Source of the DNA: Pigoraptor chileana
Taxonomy: Eukaryota > Opisthokonta > Filasterea
NCBI GenBank assembly: GCA_943704495.1
Contig: CALSCR010003756.1
Location: 1-32,978, forward strand
Reading direction: 5' to 3'
DNA length: 32,978 nt
Within the stretch, counting starts at the first letter, position 1; every line of letters starts with the position of its first letter. Below the pieces are notes generated by a model. It made no database searches, was not told the origin of the DNA, and saw nothing but the letters and a program-made list of their open reading frames with translations. Shown piece after piece: positions 1-10,300 of the stretch. The position numbers and the translations under genes are program-made.

Positions 1-72
<72 letters not shown>
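1..72. repeat. (CA)36 microsatellite
   Basis: Perfect CA dinucleotide run at the window edge. On the sense strand of the BMP-kelch gene it is a TG tract that directly follows the GTGAGTATG donor at 79, so it lies inside an intron. Confidence 0.97.
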
Positions 73-75
<3 letters not shown>

Positions 76-79
76 TCAC

Positions 80-3000
80 CCGTGTCGTATGACCACGTGT
101 CGCCGAGGGAGGTTCCATCCTCACCAACACCCCCGTACACAATCATCTTTCCCGTGCTGTTAACGAGCACTGCCGAGTGGTCAGCGCGGGCGGCGGGTGC
201 AGATCCCGACACCAGAACGCGACGCCACTCAAAGTTGTCTGTTTAAATAGGGGCGAAAAGTGTTTCCCGTCGTTTGTGGTGCCATGGAGAGTGAAGGTTG
301 TTGTTTCAACAGTTTGGTCAGTGAGGCGTCATAAGCCCGTCGGGTCTGACAACAAGTGGATAGAGCTACGTTTGCACTGACGGTAACCGTCCAAAAATTG
401 TACAAGAATAGACGCTTCAATTCCAGTTCATCTCTCTCTTTTTGCCACAAGCACACAGAAGAGAGCGACGATAAGCCATGTGCTACTCACCGTAATCAAG
501 CTCGTACGTCTCATTTGAGACCTTGTCGTTCTGTCCCCCAAACACAACGAGAAAATTCTTCTTTGTCATCACCGCAGTGTGTCCTTCCAATGCAGGCGGA
601 CGCAATCCATAAGGAGAGTATAACGCCCACGCTTCATTGCCCTCTGCAGGTACAGAGATAGAGATACTTTAGTTAGTGTGATGGAAAAAAAATGCCTTCC
701 ACAAGTACCGCACAGACATACGACACAAACACACAGACAAAGACACACGGATGGACACACATAGATACACAGAGACACACATAGACAGATGCAGGCAAAC
801 GCAAACGCACACACAATCAGTGAATGAACACCCAAACACATCTACACCACACAAGAACAGCCCCTGGGGAACCCACTCGAGTAAGCAAGCGCGTTAATGT
901 AGCCGCCACTGTTGACGCCGGTCGGCAGGAGGCCTCCCTTGATCCTCGATGTGACGAGCTTGATACGCGCGTCCCTCGTGAGCACGCGCGTGTACGCACA
1001 CCCGCCACCGTCTGGTGTCTCCTGGAAGACCGTCTGCTCATTGTACAGCGCGCACGTCTTATCGCTCGAGCATGGAGAGAGCAGCAGCCCTCCCGCAGTC
1101 ATATCAATCAGTTTTGTGCCACCTGCAAATTTTCCCTCAAACTTGTCCTTCAGCGAGAGATACGCCGCAACGTCCGTGCGCTTTTCGGTCGATGTGATGA
1201 GCATTTGTGTGCGGGGATCGCTCGCATTCTTGAAGTCGGTGAGGCGGAGGTCACTGTCGATTCCAATGACGAATGAGCCGCGTCCGGCAGCGTACTTGTC
1301 GGCGGCGGGTCCCATTGCACCGCCCACGCCATAAAAGACATCCGCACCCTGGTCCATTTGGACTGTACGCAGGGACCAGAGAAGATCGGGATGCACGTCA
1401 GTAACGTGCGTGTTTCAGCATTGCGAGTACAAAGAGAGACATGAACGTGTAGTGAGACTGACAAAGTGCTTAGATGCTCCACCCCATCTATAACTATAAT
1501 AACTATAACTAACTCCCATAACAAACCTATCTAGACGCAGTGAACAAGAGAGAAACAAGAGGGATTCGATAGTGCCCTGAGCGGCACGCTCACTGTCTCC
1601 ATAAACAATCGAGAGACGACCTAGCACACCTTGGCACAAGCTCATCAACTCCAACACAAACAAGTGAGAGGCAACGAGGGAGAATCGATAGAACACACAC
1701 AAACACAGCAACATCCCACAAGCGCACGCTATGCAACAATAATCACAACTGTAGAGTGCGCACTCTTCAACACATGCACCCACACCCGGCGCACACAAGC
1801 GCACGAGGGACATACTTTTCGTTGCATTGACGGCCAGGTCGACGTCAGAGAATGTGTTGACGTATGCTCCGAGGACATTGCAGAATGGGCAGACGTACAG
1901 CACGCCCTGGAGAAAGCCGTTGCGGAACTTCAAAAGGGGTCCAAAGGGAGTGCCTGCGAGAACGCCAACGGTGAGCGAGCGAGTGAAGAGGCCCGCCACG
2001 ACGCCCGCAATGAAACCAGCTTGATCCTCCGCAAAGATGAGACCCTGCGAGGGGGTTACAATGATGTGTGTGTGTGTGTGAATGTGAGTGTGAGTGTGAA
2101 TGTGCGGGTGTGAGGGAGTGTGAGCGAATGTGTGTGTGTGTTGTAAGTGAGAGTACAAAGTCGACGCCACTGAAGTCAAAATAATATATACACTCAAAAT
2201 ACACACACCATGCACCCCAAATCAAACGTACAAGCACGCAATGAACAACCATCACGTGGTGCGATGGGTAAATGCCATCCACACGCACCTGCAGATTAAT
2301 CTTTGAAGGTGCACTCGTGTCCACAATGCTGTATGTCTTGTTCGGGTACTGATCTGCCACGCGGGACAGAGGATCCGCCCACTGAAAGCCAACTCCAAAT
2401 GCATGGACATACGTCGAATCTGGCATTGGAGAAGAGGCGTGGGATACAAATCAGTATTGCAGTTGCTGGACTCCCCAAAAAGAGAGATGCGGGATTCAAG
2501 TCAGTGACGTGGGCGTTGTGCCCATGGACTCCACAACGACAATAAAGAGAGATGACGCATCTTGCCATGAGAAGTCTATGTAATCCTCTCAGTACGATTG
2601 CAGTGCCCACCGTTGCCAACTTTTGTGGCGCCAATCTCTGCATCTGGCTCGTACAAAATCTCACACTGGTGAGTAGAATTCAAGCCAAATTCAATGACTG
2701 CCTTATCACATCCTTGCTTTGCAAGCAGATAGAACATGTTCGGGTCGTTGTCTGCGCAAAAGCAAGAGAGTTCGAGAGAGAAAAAAAGACATTTAGGATT
2801 CAGACATGGCCACAAGAGATGTAGGATTCAAGTCAGTGTCTTAGGCGCTGTGCCAATGGACTTCACAAAGAGAGAGAAAGAAATTTAATCCGCGCGAATT
2901 ATATCAGTTTTCGTGGGATAGGAAATCGCGAACCTAATTTCAAAAGCGTTGATCAATAAAGCCAACTATTCGTAACTTCGCAACACAAGAAAGTCATGCT

Positions 3001-3268
3001 CATCCACTTAAGACGACATACAGAACTGACAGGAAGACGATTGAAATGGAGCTCAAGTCCAACGGATGTTTGGAGAGATCCTCTCGGTTGGACGAGGTTT
3101 ACGACAACTGGCTACCGCCTATAGCAGTGTCAACTTACCCGAGTTGTAGAGTGGGGTCTGGATGAGCACGGCAATCTTTTTCGGTGTTGCATTTGCGCCA
3201 CAGACCAGCAACACGCACATAAATAATGCGATGATTGCAACCGACGCAGGTGTCGATGGTGCTCGCAT
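80..3268 (-). CDS. Secreted BMP/PnrA-type binding protein fused to kelch repeats (3' partial)
   Basis: Exons (minus strand, 5' to 3'): 3268-3139, 2751-2611, 2419-2289, 2044-1816, 1362-877, 643-491, 238-80; all junction phases agree and the gene continues past the left edge. It starts with a hydrophobic signal peptide ending near GANA. Exons 1-5 (about 372 codons) match the bacterial basic membrane protein family (periplasmic-binding-protein type I fold that binds nucleosides or similar ligands): an AEDQAGFIAGVVAG block, GTPFGPLLKFRNGF, then GADVFYGVGGAMG. Exons 6-7 are kelch blades, with EGHTAVM...FLVVFGG and ADHSAVL...MIVYGG. The exon 5-6 intron has a GTGGGT donor, a CACTAACT branchpoint about 30 nt before CTGCAG, and the right phase (A|AG), so I join them. 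Inference: an extracellular ligand-binding domain with a kelch propeller; membrane or signalling parts may lie outside the window. Alternative: two adjacent genes. The BMP assignment is firm and the fusion is likely. Confidence 0.72.
2483..2533 (-). repeat. Intronic element A, copy in BMP-kelch intron 2
   Basis: A roughly 50-bp copy of the dispersed element. Plus-strand blocks are GGATTCAAGTCAGTG and GTGCCCATGGACTCC. It is in the sense direction of the host gene when read on the minus strand, inside intron 2420-2610 (191 nt). Confidence 0.85.
2815..2865 (-). repeat. Intronic element A, copy in BMP-kelch intron 1
   Basis: Plus-strand blocks are GGATTCAAGTCAGTGTC and GCGCTGTGCCAATGG, flanked by an AGAGAGAGAAAG tract. 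It is in sense orientation to the host gene, inside intron 2752-3138. Confidence 0.87.
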
Positions 3269-3787
3269 CTTGATGGATGCACCGCGGAGTGCGTTCAGTT
3301 TGCAACAACTTGAAACGCTTGTTTTTTCGAATGTACGTCAAACGCAAATTTAAAATTTAAAATAAGCAATATCAGAACTGCGATATTCAAAGCTCATTGT
3401 GTCCACAAACACATCAGCCCTTCAAACTATGTTGCACGACCCACACTGCAATTCACTCTAATCTGAGCACAATAAAACAACGACCCGAGGTCGCCAGTGT
3501 CTTGACACGGCCGGGCGAAATGCATAAACAATACGAGTTCCATGATTGCCGGATTAGGAAACTCGTACTCCGCGTATTACCAAATAAGATGCTCCTTAAC
3601 GACCGCGGTTACCCTCATTCATTCTCGCAGTTAGGAGTGAAGCGGCAGAAACATCAGACAAATACATGGAGAACAACCAAACACATTTAAACCTCGCACT
3701 AATTGTCACATAATGAAGAGCGTTGCCGTGTTGTACGTACGCGAGGATGTAGGCAAATGCTTAGTTTATCAAATTTTTTCGTTTCTC
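3269..3787. other. Intergenic: BMP-kelch promoter side and eIF2B-alpha 3' side
   Basis: No supported gene. It holds the 5' flank of the BMP-kelch gene, with an AT-rich palindromic stretch (TTTAAAATTTAAAAT, about 3350) and two motifs, TTGAAACGC (3310) and TCAAACGC (3339). It also holds the 3' flank of the eIF2B-alpha gene. ORFs up to 97 codons at 3397-3690 show no family features and look random. Confidence 0.6.
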
Positions 3788-5629
3788 TCAATAATAAAGC
3801 TTGATGAGTTCGTCACTCACTGCGGACGGAGTAAGCACCCCGAGGTCAGTGAACAGGAGGCTTATGTATGCGGGTGGCGTGTAGTCCACAGTCGGATTCA
3901 TAAACTGAAAATTGTGGGTCACAAAATCACGGTAAGATACTGGTTAGTGAGCACTCAGCAGAGATTATCGTCCACTGCTAAAGACAGAGAGATGTACAAA
4001 TCAGTAACAAAGACACGCATGCCACACACACACACACAACACGCACCTTGATTCCGTCGCTGAGTGGAGCATACTGCTCCATGACAAATGAGTCGTCCGT
4101 CTTGCTGGGCGTCGGCAAATCGTATTGGTTTAGAGGGAAGAGACGTACAAACTTGAAGCTCTCTGCAACAGCATACACGGGCTTGTTGGCTGCCTTTGCG
4201 ACAACTGCGAGCTGATATGTTCCGATCTGCGCACATCGGGGGGAGAAACAGGAGAGAGACCTTCAGAACTCAATCGCAGTATAGGAGACACACATATACA
4301 CAAACACACGCACCCATCGGCTGGAAAGAGCCGGCGATCCCAATCGCTATATGCCAGTAATCATAGATAGCTATGACTGCGGATTTCATCGAAATCCATG
4401 TCATAGTTAACATCCCCGCTGGCAGAGCAATTAAGAAACCCAAAACAGCATGGACACACACGCACACAACGCACACGCACTGACCTTGTTGATGATGCCA
4501 CCGCTCTCCACGACGCCCTCTGCGCCCACGAGTACAAGATCGGCCTTTTCCATGACATAGCCCACCGCAGCGTCCAGAATAACCGTCACGGGAATACCCG
4601 CCTCCTCGAGGAACTTGGCGCACGCGTAACTGCAACCGAGCGATAGAACAACAACAACACAAACGGTGGCATTTAGTGGCATTCCAAGGAATCTGGGGCA
4701 ACACTTTTCAAACAAAGATTAGATGCTCCATCAGGCGAGTTCATCCCACCACGTGAAACAACCGACAATTGCACACACTTGTACTTACATGCACACATCC
4801 CTCTCGTCTGCCGTACACCCACCACACCCGCACACAGTCCCCCCCTAACCAAAGAGCAGCAGCAACAACTCACCCAGAGTTATCCGGCCGTGACTCTGTT
4901 ACAATGACATTGATGCGCTTGTTTGCTTTCACAGCCTCAACAAGGAGACGGTTGATCACACGTGAGCGTGCGTGCGTCAGAATCGTCTGCAATACAAAGC
5001 GGGGTTTACAAACGAGCAAGAGATGCAGGATTCAAGTCAGTGCCTTAGGCGCTGTGCCCATGGACTCCAAAGGAGAGAGAGAGAGAGAGACCTTCAGTAC
5101 TCAAAACGCCTTAGGCATAAGCCCATCGACTCCAACAGAGAGAGAGAGAGAGAGAGATAGATAGAGAGCGACAGACAGAGATTAGGATACTCACTGCTCC
5201 GTCTCGGATGAAGGGGGTTCCAATGGTGGCGATTTTGACTCGACTGGACGCAGCCTTCTCCACAAAGACATTACCGCGCTCAATAAGCAGACGCTTGCAC
5301 TGCTCAAAATCCTGTGACATTACAATTGCAATGCAGCAAGCGATCTTCAGTACTCAAAATACCTCAGGCATAAGGGCCATCGCCTCCAACAGCAACGAGA
5401 GAGATATGTAGGATTCAAGTCAGTGTCTTAGGGGCTGTGCCCATGGACTCCACAAACCACAAGAAAGAGAGACAGGTCAATGTCTTTGGCGCAGGCATAT
5501 ACTCCGCAAGAGAGGAGAGGGAGAGAGAAATAGACAGAAAGATAGATAGATGTAGGATTCAAGCCAGTCTTACGTATGATGCCCGTGGACTTCACGGCTT
5601 CACAAGCCGGAGTGTGAGAGGGGTTGTGC

Positions 5630-5665
<36 letters not shown>

Positions 5666-6378
5666 CTCATATAGTGAAATACGAATATTCGACATTACAA
5701 AGCCAGACGGTTAGGAATAAGTTGGTACATGTGCGAAGATGCAACAGGTGCGGAGATGCATTAGCGAGATGCAACCGTGGTATGGGTGTGGAGATACAAC
5801 AGTCAGTATGGAAGATGTACCCAAGTACTTACAGAATCGAGCGCCGTTCGTGTGACGAAACGCATAAACAGATCACATCCCGACGACAGCGAGATGGAGA
5901 AACCGACGGAGCTTGTGAGCAGTTGTATCACTCCCTTGAGCTCCTCCCTCAATTCCATCATTGTTGTCGCTGCATGCAAACCAAATTTCGTGTGTGTGCC
6001 TCTGTTATTCATAATATGTATTTGCAACACTGCCATTTTTAAGCGCCGCGAACATATGAGAGAGGGCAAAAATCGGGAACACGGGTGAATGGTCGCCATT
6101 CATTTTGCCACAAATAACAAACAGCAAAGATATTAAGGATCCCGATAACCAGACTTACATTTACTCTCCTTGATGGAGTGGATGAGTGTTCGCACGGCAG
6201 CAACTGCAGTTGGAAGATCCGGCTCGGCAGCCAGAAGCTCCTTGAAGTGTGCCCCCATGTCTGCAAATTGACGCCAGGGTGAGCACAATGCCCTGACACA
6301 CACACACACACACAGAGGAGAGAGAGAGAGGAAGATACAGACACACACACACAAATATAGACACAGACACAAAAACAT

Positions 6379-6444
<66 letters not shown>

Positions 6445-6536
6445 AAACACGCAAAACAGACATAGACACATATAAGCGTCACACCCGCCGCCTACGAACG
6501 TCACGAGCACGGACCACATGGAGCCTCACCTGCCAT
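3788..6536 (-). CDS. EIF2B1: Translation initiation factor eIF2B subunit alpha
   Basis: Exons: 6536-6530, 6260-6159, 5969-5833, 5311-5195, 4986-4874, 4629-4485, 4226-4047, 3904-3788; they total 918 nt, giving 305 aa, the same length as the human alpha subunit. This is a regulatory subunit of the eIF2B guanine-nucleotide exchange complex, which recharges eIF2 with GTP and senses eIF2 phosphorylation in the cytosol. Hallmarks are [47 protein letters not shown], then [20 protein letters not shown] and the C-terminal [20 protein letters not shown]. The coding part of exon 1 is only ATG GCA G. Introns 3 and 4 are packed with A/B repeat elements and intron 1 is a TG microsatellite. The gene is divergent with AIDA. 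Alternatives such as methylthioribose-1-phosphate isomerase or the beta/delta subunits are excluded by the C-terminal motif and length. Confidence 0.96.
5019..5134 (-). repeat. Elements A (5019-5069) and B (5091-5134) in eIF2B intron 4
   Basis: The 208-nt intron 4987-5194 is almost wholly repeat. Read in sense it runs donor GTGAGT, CT tract, element B (GGAGTCGATGGGC...GCCTAAGG...GAGTACTGAAGG), a second CT tract, element A (TCCATGGGCACAG...CACTGACTTGAATCC), then a short tail to TTGCAG. Both elements are in host-gene sense orientation. Confidence 0.9.
5344..5594 (-). repeat. Cluster of elements B and A in eIF2B intron 3
   Basis: Copies: B at 5344-5388, A at 5401-5452, a degenerate A at about 5468-5510 (TCAATGTCTTTGGCGCAGG), and a shortened A at 5549-5594. 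All are in sense orientation to eIF2B-alpha and separated by CT-rich tracts (sense strand). They fill the acceptor half of intron 5312-5832. Confidence 0.87.
5633..5662. repeat. (TA)n microsatellite in eIF2B intron 3
   Basis: About 15 TA units next to the A/B repeat cluster. It would be self-complementary in the intron RNA. Confidence 0.93.
6295..6437. repeat. CA/TG microsatellite block in eIF2B intron 1
   Basis: Interrupted CA runs at 6295-6314 and 6341-6360, then a nearly pure run at 6380-6437, on the plus strand. On the transcript strand they are TG repeats. Long low-complexity ORFs (cysteine/valine runs) through here are artefacts. Confidence 0.95.
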
Positions 6537-7317
6537 TCTTTCAAACGCGTTGAAACGCGTGTATTGGTTTGTGACACGACTCCTTCTGCAGTTGACTCCA
6601 GTCGTCAGTAATCACGTGTGACAGGCCGAGAGCGATCAGGTATTCCCAGGGTCAAATTTTGCACTATTCCGATCAATTTCAAGCAGCAGTTTTCATAAAC
6701 CTACACACCGAAGCGACCCCTCTGCTTGTGCTAAGGAGAGAGATGCTTGATGAATTATTTGCACGCACACTGTGTGTCGGTGTGGTGGATTATGGGCAAG
6801 TTAGTGGATCAGAACCGCCTGTATTACTGGAGGGGGCATTGCAGCAGGTGACTGCCACACACGACTGCCATTGGATTATCCGAGAGTTCGGCAGAAAATT
6901 CGCTCCACATGAAATAGCCGAGGTTGCGGTAATTTTGCGGAATTTTGCGGCAGCTTTTCTGTTTTTTTATTTGAAACGTGAAAGTGGCGTTTAAAGTAGT
7001 CTCACAATTCAACAAGGATTAAGATAGTAGTTGGCGAGAAAGACGCAGTAATTTTCATTAAGGGGATAGGCAGCTGCTAAGAAGGTTGGAGAGCGTTTTC
7101 TTCTGTTGCGAAGGCGGAAAATTTGAAAAATGAGTTCCTTACTGTAAAAATGCATCCTTTACAAACACGAATACCGACGCGATCAACTCCCTGCGATCAT
7201 CATCAAACTAACGTGCGTGCCCTTCCGGTTCCATTTTTCCATTTTTCTTCTGTTTCCGCTGTTTCACACACGTGCGAATCCGACACCACAACAACAATAA
7301 ATCCTCATCTGCAACAG
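6537..7317. promoter_or_regulatory. Shared upstream region of eIF2B-alpha (minus) and AIDA (plus)
   Basis: This 781-nt spacer lies between two divergent start codons. Directly beside the eIF2B start is the tandem motif TCAAACGCGT/TGAAACGCGT (6541-6560), with MluI-box-like ACGCGT cores. AATCACGTGTGA (about 6611) contains a CACGTG E-box. A 111-codon ORF at 6659-6994 has no recognisable family and I do not call it. No clear TATA box. Confidence 0.55.
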
Positions 7318-10300
7318 ATGGCGACCAAGGAGAAAGTAAACATGCAGTTCTACGAGCAACTGGAGCGGTCGGTTGACTGTGACTCGTGGGGCCAGGTCGT
7401 TGAGGCCGTTGACAGTTATGCAAAGTGGGTGACGTAAAATCCACACACATCACCCCCCCCCCCCCGCATACACACACTTGCATACACATGCGCACATACT
7501 CATACTATAAATCATTTCTGCACTCATACAAACACAGCGAACACTAAAAGTGCATCGTTCGCAACTGTTTGATTTGTGTGCTGTGAGTGTTATTGCCTAT
7601 TCAATGCCTTGGCGGCGTGTATACTTGCGGAGTGGCATTCAGAAACAAAAGACGAATGTTCTCATTTGTGTGTGATCTTTGGTGATTCAACCCGCCTGTC
7701 AGACTGTCAAAGAAGCTCAAGCAAGAGGCGAAGGACTCCAAAGTATACTCCGACGATGAGAAGGTTGGTGTTTTGAAATGTGACTTGTGTCACACCACTC
7801 GCACAGGAACGGTATATACTGGAAGATTAAGCTGATTGTTGATCTTACGGCCTTGATCTGCCATGCTGATAGCGAGGCATTAATGATAGGATAGCGCCTG
7901 TTGCAACGACGGCGTTAGATCCACGGTACGCTTCTTTTTATCTGTCCGTCGGAGTTGTAGAATCCGTGGGCACAGTGCCTAAGACACTGCCTTGAATCCT
8001 ACATCTCTGTCAGAGTCGGAGTCAATTAGTCTAGGCAACGCAAACTGAGTACTCGGAATGTGTTCATTGCCACGCGATCCTCACTACTATGTTTTCAATT
8101 TGACTGCCTATGCACTCCTTCTGCACGTGCGTGCGTGTGTGTGTGCGTGTGATGTGTGTGTGTGTGCGTGTGGTGTGTGTGTGTGTGTGTGAATTCAGCG
8201 AGTACTTGCAAAAATTGCAACGTGTCTTGATATGCGGGTAGATGGGCTGGAGAACGCCCATGCCGACGGTATTCCCATTGAGGAGGTCAAAAAGCTGCTT
8301 TCAAGTGGGTAAACACTGCCATTCGTAAATGTGTTTGTGTGTATGCGTGTGTGTATGTATATGTGTGTGTGCATGTGTGTGTCCTCCATGCTTGTTTAAA
8401 ATAATAATCCCACTGTTTTTACTTGCCACATACGCGCTTACCGTGACTCCATCGGATTGCGCACCTGTGCCACACATGTGCGACCACGCCTGCACAGCCT
8501 TGAAGCAGCTAATGAGCGAGGGCACGCAGTTTCCCGTGAATGTTGCCGAGCACAAACGAAAGCACAATCGCATGTCCAGCAGGTATGGCTTTCACTGTCA
8601 CTCTCACCGCGCTTTGTGCGTAATGCCTTTTCCAGTATGAGCAAGTGCACTTGACTCACAAGAGTCCGCTCGTTCCCCTTCATCTGCCTGTATTATGTAG
8701 TAGCGCCTGACTCTGACTTGAATCCCACATCTATCTGCCCGATGTGCTGCGGTTATGTGTCACCCATCTATAATATTTGTATGCAACATCAGCGCCGTTC
8801 TAATACCTTTCTATCGATCAAAAAATGCGCGCGCGCGTGTGTGTGTGTATGTGCACGCGCTGTGCGGTGACCGCTGTCTATAACACAACAGTGATAATGT
8901 TCCCGTCGATGAAGACGATAATATTGCCGGAAAAGGTGCGGCTGGTGCCAATGTGACCTCATTTGGGTGGGGGAGGAGGGGAGGGGAGGGGAGGGGAAGG
9001 GGGGAAATGAGTCCACATGTCTTCTTTGAATGTTTCTCTGCATTGACGTGAGAACTGTGCGTGCTTTATTTGACAACGCGAGCTTTTATTTGACAAAAGC
9101 GTGCCTTTATTTGTCAAAAGCGTGCGCTATGTGACAAAAGTGCTGTCCATGGTGAAAATTCATTGCGTCCGTCCAATTCGCTCTCTCTCGCGGCCGTCTG
9201 CCGCTTTGTGGTGCAGCCAAGGGCACACTCCTACCGCGCGCCACGTGTTACCAGTCGGACGGCACCCTGCTCACTGTCCGCATACACAAGATTGGTCTGA
9301 AGGACGCGGGATCCCTCATTGAGCCTTTTCTCGTCATCTCCTTGAAAGGTGTGTTTCTGTTTCTGTGCGTGTGAGTGTGTGAGTGTGTGTGTGAGTGTGT
9401 ATTCTGGGTTGCAATTTTGAGCATCCGCTTTATATGTGGACGCTTTTTTGTGCATGTGTGACTATTTGAACGTTCCAAGCGCCCAAATCTTTTGGTCTCT
9501 GTTTGCTTCTTGTCAATGCGACTCGTGTTATGGAGTCCATGGGCACAGCGCCTGACACACTGACTTGAATGCTGCCTCAATCTCTTACGTGGGCAGACAA
9601 AAAGGGAGAGGATTTGGCGACGGAGCAGACGACCCCCGTGAGCAACCGCAAGGAATCGCTGTACATTCACTTTGATGTCGACTACGAACTGCAAAAACCC
9701 ATCGAGAAACTCCCGAAAGGCAAGTGGAACCGAACAAAAGTTGATGTAACAAACTCAATGACTCCAAGCGTTATAACAGAAGGAAACGGACCAAAACCAC
9801 AGTGGACGCTGTTTTGTGCTCATAATCCGCCTGTCGCTCCACACACTGCCTATTGTGTGCCTGTGTGCGCATGCAGACTGCGCCATCTTCTTTCAGCTGA
9901 AGTACTACAAGGCAGCGTCTCGAAAGATAAGCACAAAATGCTACACTTTTATGGAGCCGGACGAGATCAAGCAGGGCCCCGCGTGCCTTGAACTGTGGGT
10001 TGTGTCTCTGTGCAACCTGTATATTTGTGGTGTGGGTTGTCCTTCATGTGTGTTTGTGTTTGTGTTTGTGTGTTTATGTGTTGATGTATCTAGGTGTCTA
10101 TGCTTGCTCTTGTGGGCGTTGTGCGTGCATGGTATATGTATATGTACGCATGTGTACGTGTGTTTATGTATGTCGTGAGCTTATGCCCTTAGCGGGGCCC
10201 CGTATCAACATCCCCTTACTGTGCGAATGTGCATTTGTGTCATCCCGGTTTCATTGGCCAAACAGGTACCAAAAGCCGCTTGATTACCGGCGAAAGAACG

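Noticed and set aside
1415-2215. 266-codon minus ORF taken as one exon
   Set aside because: Only 2044-1816 is coding; the rest reads through TG/CA-rich introns (runs of His-Thr and Cys), and donor and acceptor sites with matching phase bound the exon.
6039-6519. Long minus-strand ORFs of repeated Cys-Val residues
   Set aside because: They are translations of the CA/TG microsatellite in eIF2B intron 1; only 6260-6159 and 6536-6530 in this stretch are coding.
6659-6994. 111-codon plus ORF in the eIF2B/AIDA spacer
   Set aside because: No recognisable motif, no splice partner, and it lies in a divergent promoter; length is within chance.
7123-7317. N-terminal extension of AIDA from an upstream in-frame ATG
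   Set aside because: The 65 extra codons are Thr/His/Pro-rich with no family counterpart; conserved AIDA sequence begins just after MATKEK at 7318.
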